Source: Actinomycetota bacterium (GTDB lineage: Bacteria; Actinomycetota; Actinomycetes; UBA12327). From it: a DNA stretch of 9,831 nucleotides. The position numbers and the translations under genes are program-made. The first letter of the stretch is position 1. Every line of letters begins with the position of its first letter. The notes under the pieces were generated by a model that saw only the letters and a list, made by a program, of their open reading frames with translations, was not told the DNA's origin and did no database searches. The stretch spans positions 1-9,831 of the forward strand of contig DPWC01000107.1 in the NCBI GenBank assembly GCA_003529305.1, in the 5' to 3' direction. Of this stretch, positions 1-6,081 are shown piece by piece.

Positions 1-214
1 CAAGGGTGTCACGGTCGCGGGAAAGACAGGAACAGCTCAACAGGGCAACGGCCGCCCCCCACATGCCTGGTTCGTGTCATTCGCACCTGCTACCAAGCCC
101 ACTGTCGCTGTTGCAGTGATTGTGGAAGATGGCGGTGGAGCCACCGAGATCAGCGGTGGCCGACTGGCCGCGCCCATTGCGCGGGCCGTGATGAAGGCGG
201 TTCTTGGTCGGTGA
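1..214 (+). CDS. pbpA: Class B penicillin-binding protein (PbpA), C-terminal end, partial
   Basis: The reading frame enters the window at base 2 and stops at TGA 212-214, giving the last 70 residues. The eighth visible codon begins KTGTAQ, the KTG active-site motif on strand beta-3 of the transpeptidase domain. It is followed by a typical C-terminal part with AWFVSFAP and then AVAVIVEDGG. Class B penicillin-binding proteins cross-link peptidoglycan outside the membrane and work with a SEDS glycosyltransferase (RodA/FtsW). That partner gene is usually just upstream and is not visible here. The assignment to PbpA rather than another class B protein rests on the neighbour: pknB starts 49 bases later on the same strand, as in the actinobacterial rodA-pbpA-pknB cluster. 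The N-terminus and the SXXK and SXN motifs lie outside the window. Confidence 0.9.
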   Translation, partial: KGVTVAGKTGTAQQGNGRPPHAWFVSFAPATKPTVAVAVIVEDGGGATEISGGRLAAPIARAVMKAVLGR

Positions 215-252
215 CACACTTGACGATGGTCATCTCAACGAGCAGACCCGCT

Positions 253-259
253 AAGGGGA
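253..259 (+). promoter_or_regulatory. Ribosome binding site of pknB
   Basis: AAGGGGA lies four bases before the ATG at 264. It supports this start over the GTG codon immediately after it (267) and over downstream starts. Confidence 0.5.
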
Positions 260-263
260 CTTC

Positions 264-1931
264 ATGGTGAACAGCAGGGTGCTGGGCGATCGCTACGAAT
301 TGGCTGAGCTGCTCGGTCAAGGTGGTATGGCTGAGGTCTACCGCGCTCGCGACACTCGACTGGGTCGCAGTGTGGCCGTCAAGATCCTGCGCACTGATCT
401 GGCGCGTGACCCTGCTTTTGAACGCCGATTCGAACGCGAGGCACAGGCCTGCGCAGGGATGAGTCATCCCAATGTTGTCGCCGTCTTCGACACCGGTGTG
501 CATACCGAGGACCAGACAGCCATCCCGTATCTGGTCATGGAGTACATCGATGGCACCACACTCAAAGATCTCCTGATGACAGGACGGCGCTTACTGCCAC
601 AGCGCGCATTGGAGATCACTGCCGGTGTGCTCAGCGCCTTGGAGTACAGCCATCAGCAGGGCATCATTCACCGGGATATCAAGCCTGCCAATGTCATGCT
701 GACCCGCACCGGAGAAGTCAAAGTCATGGACTTCGGCATCGCCCGTGCCGTTGACGATGCCGAAAACACCATGACACAGGCGTCCACCGTCATGGGAACT
801 GCGCAGTACCTGTCTCCGGAACAGGGGCGCGGCGAGAGTGCTGATGCTCGTTCCGACATTTACGCGGTGGGCTGTCTGCTGTATGAACTCCTGACCAGTC
901 GGCCACCGTTTACCGGCGACACCACGGCGTCGATCGTGTATCAACATGTGCGCGAGAATCCCGTCCCACCGTCGCAGATTGACCCTGAAGTCTCCGCCGC
1001 AGCTGACGCGGTTGTTCTCAAAGCCATGGCCAAGAACGCGGAAAATCGGTACCAAACCGCTGCGGAGATGCGCTCTGATGTGCTGCGCGCCGCCGACGGC
1101 GAACCCGTGCGCGCCACTCCTGTCTTAGACCAGACCACCGCCGTGCCCGTGATGGCCGATGATCTCGCCAGCGCACCACCGAGGCGATCGCGGCGCGGTC
1201 TTGGATTCTGGCTGCTCGGTCTGGCCGTCTTGGGTGTCATTGTCGGTGGTGCATTTCTGGTGAAGTCCCTGCTGTTGCCATCAGTGACCGTGCAGGTGCC
1301 TGATCTGACTGGCCTGAGTACCGCGCAAGCCCAAACCGTGCTGTCGCAAAAGGGCTTGACCCTCGGACCGATCACCAAAGAAGCCTCAGACAAACCCGCT
1401 GACACCATTATTCGGCAAGATCCCGGAGCTTTTTCTGACGCCAAACAGGGAACCGCCGTCACGGTTGTTCTCTCCAGCGGCCCTGCGAAGACAACTGTGC
1501 CCGCGATCGTCAGCCTGAGTCTGGATGAAGCCTCACGACTGCTCTCCGAAGCCGGATTGAAACTCGGCACGAAAACACCCAAGCAGTCAGATGCCCCCGG
1601 TAATCAGGTGTTGGAATCCGATCCACCAGAAGGCACCAATGTCGATGTGGGTTCCACCGTCAATGTTGTGATCTCCAGTGGTTCGGTATTGGTGCCTGAT
1701 GTCCGTGGAGCGACTCAGGCTGATGCCACCGCGGCACTGGAAGCAGCAGGGTTCAAAGTGCTGGTGACTAAGACCCTCACTGATCTTGTCGATCCCGGCA
1801 TTGTGGTCCGGCAAAGCCCCTCAGCAGGAGGTCAAGCCCGCAACGGTTCTACCGTGACCATCACCGTTGCTGCACCGAAACCAGCAACACCCACGCCGAC
1901 ACCCACACCGACGGTGGCGCCCACCCCCTAA
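264..1931 (+). CDS. pknB: Serine/threonine protein kinase PknB with extracellular PASTA domains
   Basis: This is a 555-residue transmembrane Hanks-type kinase. The cytoplasmic kinase domain (about 10-275) has the glycine loop GQGGMAEVY at 18-26, catalytic Lys40, HRDIKPAN with Asp138, and DFG with Asp156. All match the residue numbers of M. tuberculosis PknB. In the activation loop, Thr171 of the two PknB autophosphorylation sites is kept, but position 173 is Ala, followed by Ser174-Thr175. An Arg-rich stop-transfer stretch (307-311) precedes one membrane helix (about 313-333). Outside are three PASTA repeats (about 341-406, 410-473 and 475-535); M. tuberculosis PknB has four. The protein ends in a Pro/Thr-rich tail (about 538-555). 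PASTA domains bind muropeptides or lipid II, and the kinase controls elongation and division proteins. No pknA lies between pbpA and pknB, so the cluster has one kinase here. The stop codon overlaps the stop of the convergent trpG. Confidence 0.97.
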   Translation: MVNSRVLGDRYELAELLGQGGMAEVYRARDTRLGRSVAVKILRTDLARDPAFERRFEREAQACAGMSHPNVVAVFDTGVHTEDQTAIPYLVMEYIDGTTLKDLLMTGRRLLPQRALEITAGVLSALEYSHQQGIIHRDIKPANVMLTRTGEVKVMDFGIARAVDDAENTMTQASTVMGTAQYLSPEQGRGESADARSDIYAVGCLLYELLTSRPPFTGDTTASIVYQHVRENPVPPSQIDPEVSAAADAVVLKAMAKNAENRYQTAAEMRSDVLRAADGEPVRATPVLDQTTAVPVMADDLASAPPRRSRRGLGFWLLGLAVLGVIVGGAFLVKSLLLPSVTVQVPDLTGLSTAQAQTVLSQKGLTLGPITKEASDKPADTIIRQDPGAFSDAKQGTAVTVVLSSGPAKTTVPAIVSLSLDEASRLLSEAGLKLGTKTPKQSDAPGNQVLESDPPEGTNVDVGSTVNVVISSGSVLVPDVRGATQADATAALEAAGFKVLVTKTLTDLVDPGIVVRQSPSAGGQARNGSTVTITVAAPKPATPTPTPTPTVAPTP

Positions 1932-2551
1932 GGGTTCGACGCCACCACAGGTGCCAGGCCGACCGATCGCTGCACGGCATCGGGGTCGCCGCATTCCTGC
2001 AGCCAGTTCGCGAGCAGGCGATGACCACCTTCGGTCAACACCGATTCGGGGTGGAACTGAACGCCTTCCACGGCCAATGACCGGTGGCGCACCCCCATGA
2101 TCACTCCACTGTCAGTACGCGCCGTTACTTCCAGTTCATCAGGCACAGTGGCCGGGTCAATGGACAACGAGTGATATCGCGTCGCCCGCAGGGGATTCGG
2201 CAAGCCAGCAAAGATGCCATCACCACTGTGCTGCACCATCGAGGTCTTGCCGTGGAGCAATTCCGGTGCACGAGTCACTGCGGCGCCGAAGGCCACAGCG
2301 ATCGCCTGGTGTCCAAGGCACACTCCCAGCAAGGGAATCTTCCCGGCCAGCTCCTGCACCATGTCGATGCTGACACCAGCCTCCTCCGGTACTCCCGGCC
2401 CTGGACTGAGCAGCACGCCGTCAAAGTCATGCGCTTGCGTCGGCGTGACCTCGTCGTTTCGGCGCACTTCGCAGTCGGCACCTAACTGCCCCAAGTACTG
2501 CACCAGGTTGTACACGAACGAGTCATAGTTATCGACAACAAGAATCCTCAC
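1928..2551 (-). CDS. trpG: Aminodeoxychorismate/anthranilate synthase, glutamine amidotransferase subunit (TrpG/PabA)
   Basis: This 207-residue class I glutamine amidotransferase releases ammonia from glutamine for a chorismate-using partner: TrpE (tryptophan) or PabB (folate). The N-terminus is the standard MRILVVDNYDSF. The oxyanion-strand motif SPGPG is at 49-53, the nucleophile Cys78 is in GVCLGHQ, and the other triad residues His167 and Glu169 are in FHPE. The length is normal for a stand-alone subunit. The start is GTG at 2551-2549, with GGGAG about eight bases upstream. That GTG overlaps the TGA of the small upstream gene (GTGA), so translation is probably coupled. Sequence alone does not separate TrpG from PabA. 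The homologue beside pknB in mycobacteria is annotated with both names and may serve both pathways. No trpE or pabB is present in the window. Confidence 0.93.
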   Translation of the reverse strand: MRILVVDNYDSFVYNLVQYLGQLGADCEVRRNDEVTPTQAHDFDGVLLSPGPGVPEEAGVSIDMVQELAGKIPLLGVCLGHQAIAVAFGAAVTRAPELLHGKTSMVQHSGDGIFAGLPNPLRATRYHSLSIDPATVPDELEVTARTDSGVIMGVRHRSLAVEGVQFHPESVLTEGGHRLLANWLQECGDPDAVQRSVGLAPVVASNP

Positions 2552-2727
2552 GGCACACTCCCGGTAGAAGTCGAGTCAACCGTGACATCAGTGAACGGCA
2601 ACCGTGGCTCAACCCATGGGAACACCACAAGGAACAACACGGCGAGTACTCCGGTCAGGAGCACCAGCGATTCCAGCAACTTGACCGGCCAAGGACCGGG
2701 CAATTTCCGCCACAACCAGCCGTACAC
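2548..2727 (-). CDS. Small single-pass membrane protein, 59 residues, between sortase and trpG
   Basis: I found this gene by reading the minus strand between the sortase and trpG; its GTG start and small size make it easy to miss. It starts at GTG 2727-2725, with AGGAG four bases upstream, and ends at TGA 2550-2548. That stop shares the four-base GTGA overlap with the trpG start. The protein has a Trp- and basic-rich N-terminus (MYGWLWRKLPGPWP), one membrane helix at about 19-36 (SLVLLTGVLAVLFLVVF) and a polar tail with PWVEPRLPF at 37-45. The likely topology is a short inside N-terminus and a roughly 20-residue outside tail. I recall similarly placed short proteins with an MYGWLW-type N-terminus and an FPWVEPRLP-type segment in other actinobacteria, but I could not check this. 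Function is unknown. Position suggests an envelope role alongside the sortase or DUF881 protein. Confidence 0.82.
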   Translation of the reverse strand: MYGWLWRKLPGPWPVKLLESLVLLTGVLAVLFLVVFPWVEPRLPFTDVTVDSTSTGSVP

Positions 2728-2731
2728 CGTG

Positions 2732-2736
2732 CTCCT
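2732..2736 (-). promoter_or_regulatory. Ribosome binding site of the 59-residue membrane protein
   Basis: AGGAG on the minus strand lies four bases before GTG 2727. It is one of the main reasons for calling the small gene, since no ATG start exists there. Confidence 0.6.
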
Positions 2737-2749
2737 GCCTATTGCTTCC

Positions 2750-2773
2750 CACCGTGGTCAGCCGACCACCGTG
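2750..2773 (-). other. Inverted repeat in the 61-base gap between sortase and the small membrane gene
   Basis: The arms CACCGTGGTC and GACCACCGTG pair over 10 positions with one internal C-C mismatch around an AGCC loop. No run of T follows on the minus strand, so this is not a standard intrinsic terminator. It sits just upstream of the small gene's ribosome binding site. It could be an RNA processing site or a partial attenuator within the operon transcript. Confidence 0.35.
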
Positions 2774-2788
2774 ACCTCAGCCTAAACC

Positions 2789-3541
2789 TCAGGCAATAGC
2801 CCGAATCTCTTTCGGTGCGCCGAGTTCGCGTGGGTACTTCTGCACAAGGTGGCCAAAGATAATCAGACGCTGGTAAGACGCCCAACGCGGATTACAGGTC
2901 GTCAAAGTCATCAATGCCTGGGTCGGGGACTGGCCCGCGCGGCCAGGTACCGGCAACAACACCCAGGTGGCGTTGGGCTTGGTGATCAGCGTGCGATCAA
3001 CTTCATAGATCACCCATTCGCGGGCAGTTTGGACATAGACGCGATCGCCTGGTTGCATCCGATCAAGGTTGCGAAATGGCTCCCCGTTTGTGGCACGGTG
3101 TCCCGCAGCGGCGAAGTTGCCAATCTCGCCAGGTTGGGCGTTGCCTTTGTAGTGCGTAATGCCCTTCTTCAGGTTTGCTAGTGACGCACCTTCCACCAAC
3201 GGCTTAACCCAGTCACTGCCGAGTCGGGGGATGTACATCAAGCCATAGCCCTGTCCATCTTGGATCTTCACTGGCTGAACCGGAGCCGTTCCCGGCACGG
3301 TCGGCACGGTGAAGGACTGCTCTACTTGCGCAATGACCTGATTGGTCTTCTTATCGGCGGACACATTGGTCCAGAAGAGCTGATAGGTACAAAACAGCAG
3401 GACCACGACGCCCATGGTGATGAAGCCTTCGCCGACACTGCGGATCGTGACCCGCAACCGTTCCCGGCGAGCGGCCCGACGCCGCTGCTTGTCACCAGCG
3501 CGCGTTGACTGACGACCCGTCGTCACGCTTGCTGATGTCAT
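2789..3541 (-). CDS. srtE: Class E sortase
   Basis: This 250-residue membrane-bound cysteine transpeptidase cleaves sorting signals and joins surface proteins to peptidoglycan. The N-terminus is strongly basic (RRRAARRERLR at about 20-30). One membrane anchor follows (about 40-57), then a linker, then the sortase barrel from about residue 97. The catalytic residues are His148 (AAAGHR), Cys216 (TLTTCNPRW) and Arg225 (YQRLI). The TLTTC-N-P form and the gene position beside DUF881, crgA and pknB point to class E, the family that in Streptomyces includes SrtE1 and SrtE2. Class E enzymes usually recognise LAXTG-type signals. No substrate gene is in the window. The ATG at 3541 overlaps the DUF881 stop by four bases (ATGA), and AGGAGG lies five bases upstream within the last DUF881 codons, so coupling is likely. 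Confidence 0.93.
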   Translation of the reverse strand: MTSASVTTGRQSTRAGDKQRRRAARRERLRVTIRSVGEGFITMGVVVLLFCTYQLFWTNVSADKKTNQVIAQVEQSFTVPTVPGTAPVQPVKIQDGQGYGLMYIPRLGSDWVKPLVEGASLANLKKGITHYKGNAQPGEIGNFAAAGHRATNGEPFRNLDRMQPGDRVYVQTAREWVIYEVDRTLITKPNATWVLLPVPGRAGQSPTQALMTLTTCNPRWASYQRLIIFGHLVQKYPRELGAPKEIRAIA

Positions 3542-4284
3542 GTCACCCTCCTGGCGTGGACAAGGTTCAGCGAACCCTCATAGGCCGGCAGAGTCAATCC
3601 TCGCTCCGGCCGAACCTTGTATCCCAGACCTACAGCATCCACCCAAGTTCGGTAAGCAGCGACCTCAGGTGAGGCATCCAGCGCTCGTTGCATGCGCTGG
3701 GGATCTCCCACTGCGGCAATGACAAACGGCGGGGAGTAGACCTGTCCTTGCAGGACCAAAGTGTTGCCCACGCACCGCACCGCAGAGGTGGCAATCATGC
3801 GTCGATTCATCACCGAGATTCCTTGCGCACCGCCGGCCCACAGGGCGTTGACCACTCCCTGCACATCTTGTTGATGCACCACCAAGTCATCGGCCACAAT
3901 GCCCTCCGGCAAGGTCGCGCCAGCTGGTCGGGGAGCGTCGTCGAGGGAAACGGTCACGCCGCGACCGCGCAGCGCTGCCAGACCAGCCGCTTGGCTCAGA
4001 GCATCCGGCGCAGAACCAGCACCGCCCGGGGATTGTTCACCGGCGAGTGAGCCCAACTGCCGCTCGAGGTTCTGCGAGATGTTCGCTTTGCGGCTGATGT
4101 CGAACTGTCGCGATGCAATCAGATCGGTCAGTTCCGTACGACGGCCAGCTCGCAAGTCGGTACCTTGTGCCGTCACTGCCCCCGACACCAGCAGCACACC
4201 GGCCACAGCGGCCACGACGGGCACCCACCATCGCCACCTCATATCCCGTACGCTAGAGGTCGTCCGTTCAACCGTCGGTCCCAC
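3538..4284 (-). CDS. DUF881 family membrane-anchored protein
   Basis: This 248-residue protein resembles M. tuberculosis Rv0012 and other DUF881 proteins. It has a short cytoplasmic N-terminus, one membrane helix (about 20-38), a charged stretch at about 44-80 that may form a coiled coil, and then the conserved globular region. Family landmarks are GVTVSLDDA, DDLVVHQQDVQGVVNALW, CVGNTLVLQG, YSPPFVIAAVGD and a late GLGYKV. The biochemical function is unknown. Its constant place beside crgA and a sortase suggests a division or envelope role. The start is uncertain. GTG at 4284 has no clear ribosome binding site. ATG at 4242 (residue 15, MRWRWW) has a TAGCGT -10-like hexamer ending seven bases before it, which would suit leaderless translation and give 234 residues. 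It is probably the first gene of the coupled run to sortase, the small membrane protein and trpG. Confidence 0.9.
   Translation of the reverse strand: MGPTVERTTSSVRDMRWRWWVPVVAAVAGVLLVSGAVTAQGTDLRAGRRTELTDLIASRQFDISRKANISQNLERQLGSLAGEQSPGGAGSAPDALSQAAGLAALRGRGVTVSLDDAPRPAGATLPEGIVADDLVVHQQDVQGVVNALWAGGAQGISVMNRRMIATSAVRCVGNTLVLQGQVYSPPFVIAAVGDPQRMQRALDASPEVAAYRTWVDAVGLGYKVRPERGLTLPAYEGSLNLVHARRVT
3547..3552 (-). promoter_or_regulatory. Ribosome binding site of the sortase gene
   Basis: A perfect AGGAGG on the minus strand lies five bases before the sortase ATG. It is formed by two arginine codons near the end of the DUF881 gene, so the upstream coding sequence also serves translation of the next gene. 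Confidence 0.7.
4250..4255 (-). promoter_or_regulatory. Possible -10 element for a leaderless DUF881 transcript
   Basis: The minus-strand hexamer TAGCGT fits the actinobacterial TANNNT pattern and ends seven bases before the in-frame ATG at 4242. I see no convincing -35 at normal spacing; a TTGAAC lies too close. It is listed because it bears on the choice of start. Confidence 0.3.
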
Positions 4285-4329
4285 AACCGTTAAGGACGCA
4301 TCAGGGCGTGGGGTGGATCCGCCGTCGAC

Positions 4330-4334
4330 AGGAG
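4330..4334 (+). promoter_or_regulatory. Ribosome binding site of crgA
   Basis: AGGAG lies seven bases before the GTG at 4342. It fixes a non-ATG start for crgA. Confidence 0.65.
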
Positions 4335-4341
4335 AGCACCG

Positions 4342-4605
4342 GTGCCCAAGTCGCGCGTTCGCAAGAAGAAGTCCGCCTACACACCACCGGAGGCATTGGC
4401 GGAGCGCCGAGCGGTCAAGGTGGGCCCGAAGCCGTGGGTTGCCCCTCTGATGCTGGCGTTCTTCCTGCTGGGGCTGCTGTGGATCGTGGTGTATTACCTG
4501 ACCCGGGGCGACCTGCCGCTGATGCGGACTTTGGGCCCCTGGAACCTGCTGGTGGGCTTCGCCCTCGTGGGTGCGGGCTTCGTGACCTCCACGCGCTGGC
4601 GCTGA
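4342..4605 (+). CDS. crgA: Cell division protein CrgA
   Basis: This is an 87-residue membrane protein with a basic N-terminus (MPKSRVRKKK), a PKPWVAP segment before the first helix (about 33-53), a short outside loop (TRGDLPLM), and a second helix (about 65-83) that begins GPWNLLVGF. It ends in TRWR. Length, two-helix layout and these motifs match CrgA. CrgA interacts with FtsZ and septal penicillin-binding proteins in mycobacteria and affects septation in Streptomyces. It is transcribed alone, divergent from the DUF881 gene with 57 bases between the proposed starts. It is convergent with the rhomboid gene, whose stop lies 46 bases past its own. Confidence 0.95.
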   Translation: MPKSRVRKKKSAYTPPEALAERRAVKVGPKPWVAPLMLAFFLLGLLWIVVYYLTRGDLPLMRTLGPWNLLVGFALVGAGFVTSTRWR

Positions 4606-4620
4606 ATCACATCGGTGTAA

Positions 4621-4651
4621 TTCTCCACAGCACTATCCACACTGTGGACAG
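4621..4651. promoter_or_regulatory. Cluster of three DnaA-box-like 9-mers (or a two-way terminator hairpin)
   Basis: The 46-base gap between the convergent crgA and rhomboid genes contains TTCTCCACA (4621-4629, +), CTATCCACA (4633-4641, +) and CTGTCCACA (4643-4651, read on the minus strand). Each is one base from the DnaA-box consensus TTATCCACA or the actinobacterial TTGTCCACA. A fourth near match, TTATCCCCA, is at 4708-4716. The same bases form inverted repeats (TCCACAG at 4624-4630 with CTGTGGA at 4642-4648; TCCACA/TGTGGA around 4642), so a terminator hairpin for both genes is the main alternative. It lacks a T run. Confidence 0.4.
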
Positions 4652-5506
4652 TTAGAACCCCCGCAATGCCATGGTTCTCAGCAGTACCGCGAGCACCACA
4701 ACCCCACTTATCCCCAGAACACCCACGAGCATCAGCGCCCGGGATCGCAGGGCGTAGACCGCCAGCGCGGCCGTGGCCGCCCCCGCAATCAGGCCCCCGA
4801 GATGGGCCCGCCAGTCGATCGTGGGAATGAGAAACCCCAGAGCCAGATTCACCCCAATCAGGACCAGCACACCGCCGACTTCGCGCTTCATCGCTCGGGC
4901 CACCACCAAAGTGGCGCCCATCAGCCCAAAGATCGCTCCGGAGGCTCCCACCGATGGGGTATTCGGCGCACTGAAGCAATACGAGGCCACGGAACCGCCG
5001 ATCGCCGACGCCAGGTACACCAGCAGGTAACGGGCCCGGCCCAGTTGCTGCTCCAGCGGTGGTCCCAAGATGTACAGCACATACATGTTCAACGCGATGT
5101 GCAGTAGTCCCCCATGCAGGAATGCCGCGGTGAGTAACCGGTAGTACTCACCCGCCGCTACCCCTATGGGTTGAAAGTCGCTGCCCGCCGCAAAACCGAT
5201 GAGCGCGAACTTCTCAATACTGCGCGAGAAACCGATCACATACTGGCCCAGAAAGCAGACCACGGTGATCACGATCAAGGTCATGGTCACCGGTGCGCCA
5301 TTCAATGAGCGGGCACCGAACATCGTGCGCGCCGAGCGCGTGGCAGCGTGCCCAGCAGCCACACACTCGGGGCATTGGAAGCCCACGGCCGCAGAGGTCA
5401 TGCAGTCCGGGCAGATCCACCGCTCACATCGCGCACAACGGATGTGCGTCTCACGCCCCGGGTGCCGATAGCACGATGGGGCTACAGGAACGGAAGCCTC
5501 AGTCAC
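4652..5506 (-). CDS. Rhomboid family intramembrane serine protease with N-terminal zinc-binding region
   Basis: With the start I prefer, this 284-residue protein cleaves membrane proteins within the bilayer. Residues 12-48 form a metal-binding region with pairs Cys12/His15, Cys24/Cys27, Cys32/Cys35 and Cys45/Cys48, like the B-box/zinc-ribbon heads of other actinobacterial rhomboids. The membrane domain follows from about residue 75. HGGLLHIALN supplies His136 and Asn140 of the oxyanion region, GASGAIFG holds the nucleophile Ser189, and RAHLGG holds His235. The open frame continues upstream to 5587 but runs through the ppiA gene. GTG at 5506-5504, overlapping the ppiA stop (GTGACTGA), gives MTEASVPVAPSCYRHPG, which matches the usual N-terminus for the family. 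It forms a coupled pair with ppiA. Substrates are unknown. Confidence 0.92.
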   Translation of the reverse strand: MTEASVPVAPSCYRHPGRETHIRCARCERWICPDCMTSAAVGFQCPECVAAGHAATRSARTMFGARSLNGAPVTMTLIVITVVCFLGQYVIGFSRSIEKFALIGFAAGSDFQPIGVAAGEYYRLLTAAFLHGGLLHIALNMYVLYILGPPLEQQLGRARYLLVYLASAIGGSVASYCFSAPNTPSVGASGAIFGLMGATLVVARAMKREVGGVLVLIGVNLALGFLIPTIDWRAHLGGLIAGAATAALAVYALRSRALMLVGVLGISGVVVLAVLLRTMALRGF

Positions 5507-6020
5507 CCTCGACCGTGATCGACTCAAGAACAACATCGTCCAACGGTCGGTCTTGAGGCCCCGTCGGCGTCGTCGCAATGGCGTCAACCACCGCCTGGCT
5601 AGCCGGGTCCTTCACCTCACCGAAGATGGTGTGCTTGAAATTGAGGTGGGGGGTCTTACCCACGGTGATGAAGAACTGCGAACCGTTCGTCGCCGGGCCA
5701 GCGTTAGCCATGGCCAGCAGGTAGGGGCGGTCAAACTGCAACTCAGGATGAAACTCATCGTCAAAGGTGTAGCCGGGTCCACCGAACCCTTTGCCCAGCG
5801 GGTCACCGCCTTGAATCATGAAGCCGCCGATCACGCGATGAAAAATCGTGCCGTCGTAGTACGGGCCACTGCCGGCCTTGTTGGTTCGCGGATCGGTGTA
5901 TTCCTTGGTCCCGCGAGCCAATTCGACAAAGTTGCGCACCGTCTTGGGGGCATGGTTGGTGAAGAGTTCAACAACAATGTCGCCCTTTGAGGTCTTCAGC
6001 GTTGCGGTGGTGTCGGCCAT
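5499..6020 (-). CDS. ppiA: Peptidyl-prolyl cis-trans isomerase, cyclophilin type
   Basis: This 173-residue cytoplasmic cyclophilin catalyses cis-trans isomerisation of X-Pro bonds in protein folding. Conserved active-site stretches are FHRVIGGFMIQGGDP (60-74, with Arg62, Phe67 and Gln70), LAMANAGPATNGSQFFIT (102-119) and LNFKHTIFG further on. The start at ATG 6020 (MADTTATLKTSKGDI) is supported by AGGAG three bases upstream and by the family's usual N-terminus; the frame stays open to 6065. There is no signal peptide. It is the first gene of a pair with the rhomboid gene and is divergent from the split-barrel flavin protein. It occupies the same place as ppiA in the mycobacterial origin region. 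Confidence 0.95.
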   Translation of the reverse strand: MADTTATLKTSKGDIVVELFTNHAPKTVRNFVELARGTKEYTDPRTNKAGSGPYYDGTIFHRVIGGFMIQGGDPLGKGFGGPGYTFDDEFHPELQFDRPYLLAMANAGPATNGSQFFITVGKTPHLNFKHTIFGEVKDPASQAVVDAIATTPTGPQDRPLDDVVLESITVEGD

Positions 6021-6023
6021 GGG

Positions 6024-6028
6024 CTCCT
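6024..6028 (-). promoter_or_regulatory. Ribosome binding site of ppiA
   Basis: AGGAG on the minus strand lies three bases before ATG 6020 and decides this start over the ATG 45 bases upstream. Confidence 0.65.
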
Positions 6029-6071
6029 GCTTTATGGAAGGACTTTGCGCATCACGGCGATGCACTACCTG

Positions 6072-6081
6072 ATCCTATGCT
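6072..6081. promoter_or_regulatory. Possible overlapping divergent -10 elements between ppiA and the split-barrel gene
   Basis: The minus-strand TAGGAT (6072-6077), facing ppiA, and the plus-strand TATGCT (6076-6081), facing the flavin protein, both fit TANNNT and share two bases. Neither has a clear -35. If the plus-strand element is used, the flavin protein would start at GTG 6089, seven bases further on, as a leaderless message. Confidence 0.25.

Noticed and set aside
218..245. TTGACG upstream of pknB as a -35 element.
   Set aside because: No TANNNT hexamer follows at 16-18 bases. The 49-base gap after pbpA is better explained by read-through in one operon.
941..1582. Long minus-strand open frame of 213 residues opposite pknB.
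   Set aside because: It lies wholly inside a well-supported kinase and PASTA region and has a Ser/Arg/Ala-rich shadow composition with no domain.
2582..2785. Plus-strand open frame of 67 residues between trpG and the sortase.
   Set aside because: Its composition is polar and low-complexity with no recognisable motif. The opposite strand encodes a membrane protein with a ribosome binding site and a coupled stop/start.
4494..4979. Minus-strand open frame of 161 residues across crgA and the rhomboid gene.
   Set aside because: It is Gly/Arg-rich shadow coding that covers parts of two confident genes and shows no motif.
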